In this document: in pieces, positions 59,901-64,000 of the stretch | How positions within the stretch are numbered: the first letter of the stretch is position 1 | Layout of the letters: each line of letters begins with the position of its first letter | Assembly: GCA_036023115.1 (NCBI GenBank) | Contig: JAYKKT010000048.1 | Coordinates: 3,310,001 to 3,374,000 of the forward strand | From: Brasenia schreberi | Taxonomy: Eukaryota > Streptophyta > Magnoliopsida > Nymphaeales > Cabombaceae | DNA length: 64,000 nt | Direction of reading: 5' to 3' | The notes under the pieces: generated by a model | Told to the model about the DNA's origin: nothing | Databases searched by the model: none | Seen by the model: only the letters and a program-made list of their open reading frames with translations | Translations under genes and position numbers: made by a program

Positions 59901-60717
59901 AGATGCCGATTGAGCGGGTTCGTTGGAAGATAGAAAGTATACCCCCGGATATGTATCTCGAGTTGGAGGCAATGTAGTATTATGGAAGAGTAAAAAACAG
60001 TCGGTTGTGGCCAAATCAACAGGAGAGGCTGAATATAGAGTGATCACCTCGGGAATATGTGAAGGGAAATGGATGCAAACTTTACTAATGGAAATCAATC
60101 TACTTATAGAAGATCTGATTCCAATATATTGTGATAGAATTCAGATTGCATCAAATCCCATGTATCAAGAGAGAACGAAACACATCGAAATTGATTGCCA
60201 CTTTATACGGACAATGTGTGCACTACAGAATTTCAGCTTGAATATGTGAAGTTGGATGATCAGTGTGCAGATATTTTAACCAAACTCTTAATAGAAACTT
60301 ATTGATCAAACTATTAACAAGTTGGGAGTTGCATCTATCTTTAACACAACTTGAGGGGGAATCTTAGAGTCTGAAGAGAATCAAGACGAGCTACAAATTG
60401 AGAAGATGAATATCGTGATTGTTCCTAGGACCAATTTCCAGATTTCGTTCCATTAACCTTTTGTTTTTTATGTTTCTTAAGTTTTCGTTTTTAAAGGTAA
60501 CTTTAAATAAGTCATTAATGGCATAATTGTAAAATTAGGCATTGTAATGCTGGTCTTTAAAAGGAGAAAACCCTACCAGCAATTATCGACTTTTCTTGGA
60601 ATAGAAGAAAGAGAGAGAGAGAGAGAATCGGCAGCACCAAGGTCAGCCGATCTCTCCCAACCATCTTCTACTCATTCTCTGTAGTATTTCCTCTCCTATA
60701 TTGCTGTTTTTTGTACA
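56963..60717 (+). mobile_element. Ty1-copia retrotransposon with both LTRs, defective
   Basis: 5' LTR 56963-57297 and 3' LTR 60362-60717 align along their length (gaagagaatcaagacga, ccattaaccttttgtttt, ggtctttaaaag, ccctacca, ttttttgtaca). They differ by many substitutions and several small indels, so the insertion is not recent. A primer-binding site TGGTATCATGGC is at 57298, and a purine tract (cttgagggggaa) precedes the 3' LTR. Flanking gattc/tattc share four of five bases, a possible decayed target duplication. Positions 57300-57540 are the untranslated leader. Confidence 0.85.
57540..60345 (+). pseudogene. Copia gag-pol of the 57-60.7 kb element
   Basis: Gag remnants run 57540-57910 (LEGRNYREWARxIELVLR-like start). 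At about 57960 the frame jumps into the integrase core without the zinc knuckle, protease or first catalytic Asp. It reads LNGGEFINFHLQTYLLTNGI, with GGEF where DNGTEF is expected, then YTPLKNGVDERKNRYILEIA with the third catalytic residue at DERKN. RT is 58892-59543: ISDLPAGRRIIGSKWVYTIK, QLDVKNVFLQ and LVYVDNIIVT, where YVDD is YVDN. RNase H is about 59700-60250 (KSKKQSVVAKSTGEAEYRVI). Frameshifts and stops divide it, and several catalytic residues are changed. Not autonomous. Confidence 0.8.
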
Positions 60718-61024
60718 TATTCTCCTTCAATAAAGATTATTTTACAACATCTAAAGCAAGAAAGCTATAAAGGACATGAAGAGACATACCTAAGTTGAAG
60801 TCCTAATTTCATGAAGGACGACACATTAGATGCTTTATGTGCTGATGGCAATGCTTTTAAAATTTATTACATAAATGTATTTGTGTTTATATAGAGGGTT
60901 ATTATGATGCCGATGGATAATTTGGAAGGAAGAAGCACAAGAAATTTTAAGGGTGCATCACACCATAGCAAAAACTTTAAGGGAACACCAAATCTCTAAA
61001 AAACATAATAGAATAGCCTAATAT
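60718..61024. other. Spacer between two copia elements
   Basis: No coding content. tctccttcaataaagattattttacaac just after the LTR resembles an LTR 3' end and may belong to another, older copy. Confidence 0.4.
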
Positions 61025-61372
61025 TGTTGATTTGACCCTCTAAAATATATTTTATTCATCAGAAAACAGAATAATACAAGAGAGAATGAAGAAGGGTACA
61101 GGTCGGCACCCCTTGGCTGCCGCCACCTGCTGCCCACGTTTTTTCACACCCACTAACCCTAATGACAACATTTTAAATACTACTAATCTAACTTGAAAGA
61201 CTAAAATGCCCCTAATTAGTAACTAATAGGATTTGTGTCCCAATGAATAAGAATCTGATCCATTGGGATCCAAACCGTACATAACTCACACTAATTACAT
61301 AGAACTGAACATAAAGACATTACACGACACAACCTAGACTTTAAACATTCTGTCAACTTGCTCTTCACAACA
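61025..61372 (-). repeat. 3' LTR of the right-hand copia element
   Basis: On the minus strand it starts TGTTGTGAAGAGC directly after the purine tract TTGAGGGGGCG and ends TCAACA, 348 bp. The partner LTR lies outside the window. Confidence 0.8.
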
Positions 61373-61379
61373 CGCCCCC

Positions 61380-62105
61380 TCAATTTGACTCCTGAAGACT
61401 TGTAATTTTCAACTGTGATAGTGCTTTCTGAAGGCCATTGACTGATGCTGATTTGGTAAAAATGTCTACCAATTGATCCTCTGAGCGAACATAAACTAGA
61501 TTGAAAATTCCTTTGAAAATCTTTTCTCTGATAAAGTGGCAGTTGATCTCAATGTGTTTTGTCCTTTCATGGAAGACTGGATTCTGTGCTATTTGCAAGG
61601 CAACTTTACTGTTTGTAAAGAATGTAATCGGAGAGTTTTCTTTAAATCCAATTTCTTCTAGGAGTGAGATAATCCACTGTCTCTCACACATACCTAGAGC
61701 GATAGCTCGGTATTCTGCCTCTGCGCTGGACCGAGCTACCACAGATTGTTTCTTGCTTTTCCAGGATACAATATTTTCTCCTACACATATTACATAGCCT
61801 GATGTTGACTTCCGATCAGTCTTCGAACCTGCCCAATCAGCATCGAAGTAAATTTCTATATCCAAAGTTGGATGTGGAGTAGCAAGCCATACATGATAGA
61901 GGATTTCAAATATCGAATAATATGGAAAACTGTATTCATATGATTTAGAAGGACTATGCATCCACCTACTTGCATATCCAACTGCAAAGCTGATATCTGG
62001 TCTTGTGATCGTTACATATATCAGTTTTCCTACTAATCTCTGGTATTTTCCAACATCTTCATAGGGTTCTGCAAGCTCGAGATTATCACCCTTAGGGATT
62101 TCCAT
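61380..62105 (-). pseudogene. Copia RNase H and connection domain
   Basis: 241 open codons: MEIPKGDNLELAEPYEDVGK, YQRLVGKLIYVTITRPDISF, FDADWAGSKTDRKSTSGYVI (RNase H first Asp), SWKSKKQSVVARSSAEAEYR with the catalytic Glu, and TKHIEINCHFIREKIFKG, ending with the LTR-proximal tail. All RNase H landmarks are present; a shift separates it from RT upstream. Confidence 0.85.
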
Positions 62106-62376
62106 AGGAATGGAGCATATTCAGCAATCTTCCATTTTCGTTTCCTTCAGTAGGTTAGGATATATTTCATCTGGCTTACGAATAATCCATTCTCTTTATG
62201 AATTACTTCTATTCCCAAAAAATAATGTAACCTTCCTAAATCTGAATATGGAGCCTTTTCTTTAGATAGGTTATACCTTCAATATAATCCCTTGTAATGA
62301 TAATGTCATCTACATATACCAGTAATATAATAGTCTTGTGATCTCGTCTGATGAAGAGTGTGTGATCACTGACACA

Positions 62377-63114
62377 TTACTTAAAACCCAGCTTCATGAT
62401 TCCATCACAAAATTTTTCAAACCAGGCCCGTGGAGATTGCTTTAACCCATAAAGCAATTTCTTTAACTTACAAACCTTGTTCTGCGTCTTTTCCATTATA
62501 TACCCGAGAGGTAAATCCATATAAATGTCTTCTAGAAGATCACCCTGAAGGAATGCATTCTTAACATCTAACTGCCATAATTGCCATCCTTTATTTGCTG
62601 CCAAACTCAAAATAATCCTGATAGTGTTCATCTTTGCAACAGGAGCAAATGTTTCTGTATAGTCTATACCAAAAGACTGACTGGACCCTTTAGCTACTAG
62701 TCTAGCTTTATATCTTTTTATATTGCCATCAGCCTTATACTTTACAGAAAATACCCATTTACATCCCACTATTTTCCGTCCTGCGGGCAGATCTATTAGT
62801 TCCCACGTGTTATTCCTTACAAGGGCTGCAATTTCTTCTTCTATTGTTGTTTTCCACTCTAGATGTTGTCTTGCTTCATCGTAGGTTTTTGGTATGAGAG
62901 TAGAATCTGCATTCATAATAAACACCTGATATTCTCTAGGATAATTAGAGTAAGATACCATTTTTTCCAAGGAATATTTCGTTGTTTTCCGTTTTTCTTT
63001 TCTGATAGCAATAGGTAAGTCATCCAACTCATCATTAGAATGCTGAGGGACTTCCTGAAACTGATTCTGGGACGAAATTATGATGTGGAGTGATTGATAG
63101 TTGAGGAGCAACAA
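62377..63114 (-). pseudogene. Copia reverse transcriptase, N-terminal half
   Basis: 245 open codons: DDLPIAIRKEKRKTTKYS (linker), WELIDLPAGRKIVGCKWVFS, RYKARLVAKGSSQSFGIDYT, ETFAPVAKMNTIRIILSLAA, WQLDVKNAFLQGDLLEDIYM and [14 protein letters not shown], ending LGFK. The stop is TAA where related copies have CAA (Gln), a single C-to-T change; beyond it the sequence reads on as SDHTLFIRR into the YVDD region. Confidence 0.85.
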
Positions 63115-64000
63115 CCTTCCTTTCCCCTCTAGTATAGACTTGTATATTTTCTACATGAGAAAATGGCATGTCTTTCTCTCCTTCATCATGTATACGATGT
63201 GCTTCTGCTGGTGGAAGTGGCATGACATAGGGAGTCTGCATAGATGAATGATCAACTTATGATGAATCATAAAATGAAGTATCTTCATGAAAAGTGACAT
63301 CCATTGTAACATATAGCTTTCTTCTTAGTGGATCATAACATTTATAATCTTTTTAGGTACACGAGTATCCCAGAAAAATACATTTAATCGCTCTAGCATC
63401 TAACTTATCCCTCAATCCACGATGAACATGTACAAAACAAGTATAACCAAACACCCTTGGGAGCAAATGAAATTGTTTCTAAAAGGGACACAATAAATGA
63501 AATGAAGTATCTCCATGGAGTACACTGTTGGCCATTCGATTTATCAGGAAGACTACAGTTAAAACCGCTTCACCCCAATAGTATTTAGGAGCATTACATC
63601 AAATGAGAAGTGTTCTTGCAACTTCTAATATATGTATATTCTTTCTTTCTGCAACCCCATTCTGTTGAGGAGAATGGACACATGAAGTTTGATGCAAGAT
63701 TCCCTATGCTAGAAAGTATGAATTAAGGGATTGAGACATAAACTCACCCCATTATCACTGCGGAAAACTCTTATAGCTCTCTGAAATTGAGTATGTACAA
63801 ATTGGCATTATATTAGAAGAATATTCTTCACTTCATCTTTGGTTTACATGAGATATATCATTGTGAATCTAGTGCGATCATAAATAAAGGAAACAAAATA
63901 CTTATATCCATACACAGATATAGTAGAGCAAGGGCCCCAAATATCTGAATGAACAATCTCAAAAGGAATAATAGATATGTCTTCACTTAAAGGAAAAGAA

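Larger units (their letters stand above)
61373..64000 (-). mobile_element. Ty1-copia element, minus strand, runs off the right edge
   Basis: From right to left the order is integrase (64000-63300; DNG-type core and [12 protein letters not shown] near 63680-63640), RT and RNase H, then the 3' LTR. It is the best-kept copia in the window: long open blocks, intact YVDD in ILLVYVDDIIIT (about 62330-62300). A few lesions break it: TAA after LGFK where the family has a Gln codon, and frame changes at 62250-62110 and in the 63300 region. Gag is outside the window. Confidence 0.85.

Overview
This window is nuclear DNA from a flowering plant with a transposon-rich genome. The evidence is plant gene families (a BRI1-like receptor kinase and the plant SHPRH-type chromatin helicase/ubiquitin ligase), plant Ty1-copia and Ty3-gypsy elements primed from initiator tRNA-Met, RTE-type LINEs, MULE, hAT and plant-mobile-domain relics, and AT-rich intergenic DNA. 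I cannot resolve the species. No organellar, bacterial or CRISPR features were seen.

Only three host genes are supported. (1) At 3271-4340, minus strand, are the first two coding exons of a SHPRH homologue; the rest lies beyond the left edge across a transposon-filled intron, or is lost. (2) At 23886-27629, plus strand, is a complete intronless BRL1/BRL3-type brassinosteroid receptor kinase of 1247 residues. It is the only intact long gene and carries a run of 18 AAT codons inside its kinase domain, bounded by in-frame GT...AG splice-like borders. (3) At 45730-52762, minus strand, are the last three coding exons of an unrecognised gene that splice in phase to a stop followed by a poly(A) signal. 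Its introns hold a hAT transposon and a LINE fragment, and its upstream exons must lie past the right edge.

Layout: 1-3250, gypsy and copia remnants. 3271-4340, SHPRH exons. 4680-7450, a degenerate array of roughly 165-bp tandem repeats. 7510-13900, gypsy gag copies (minus) and a gypsy 3' end with a long LTR (plus). 13900-21040, AT-rich DNA with hAT and MULE/FAR1-like relics. 21065-27760, the BRL gene with its upstream region and long leader. 29005-38300, a plant-mobile-domain relic split by a LINE that has kept its target-site duplication, then a MULE with SWIM and OTU-like parts. 38815-45338, copia relics, local tandem duplications and a LINE 3' fragment. 45561-52762, the unrecognised gene with a hAT element (perfect 8-bp target duplication) in its intron. 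53053-64000, three copia elements, one broken by a LINE, one with both LTRs, and one (minus strand) running off the right edge.

The window is best read as layered insertions around three genes. Five copies of one RTE-like LINE family sit at 31-34, 37.6, 44.4-45.3, 47.6-47.8 and 54.3-56.8 kb, and they allow direct comparison of decay between copies. Nothing suggests that neighbouring genes share a pathway.
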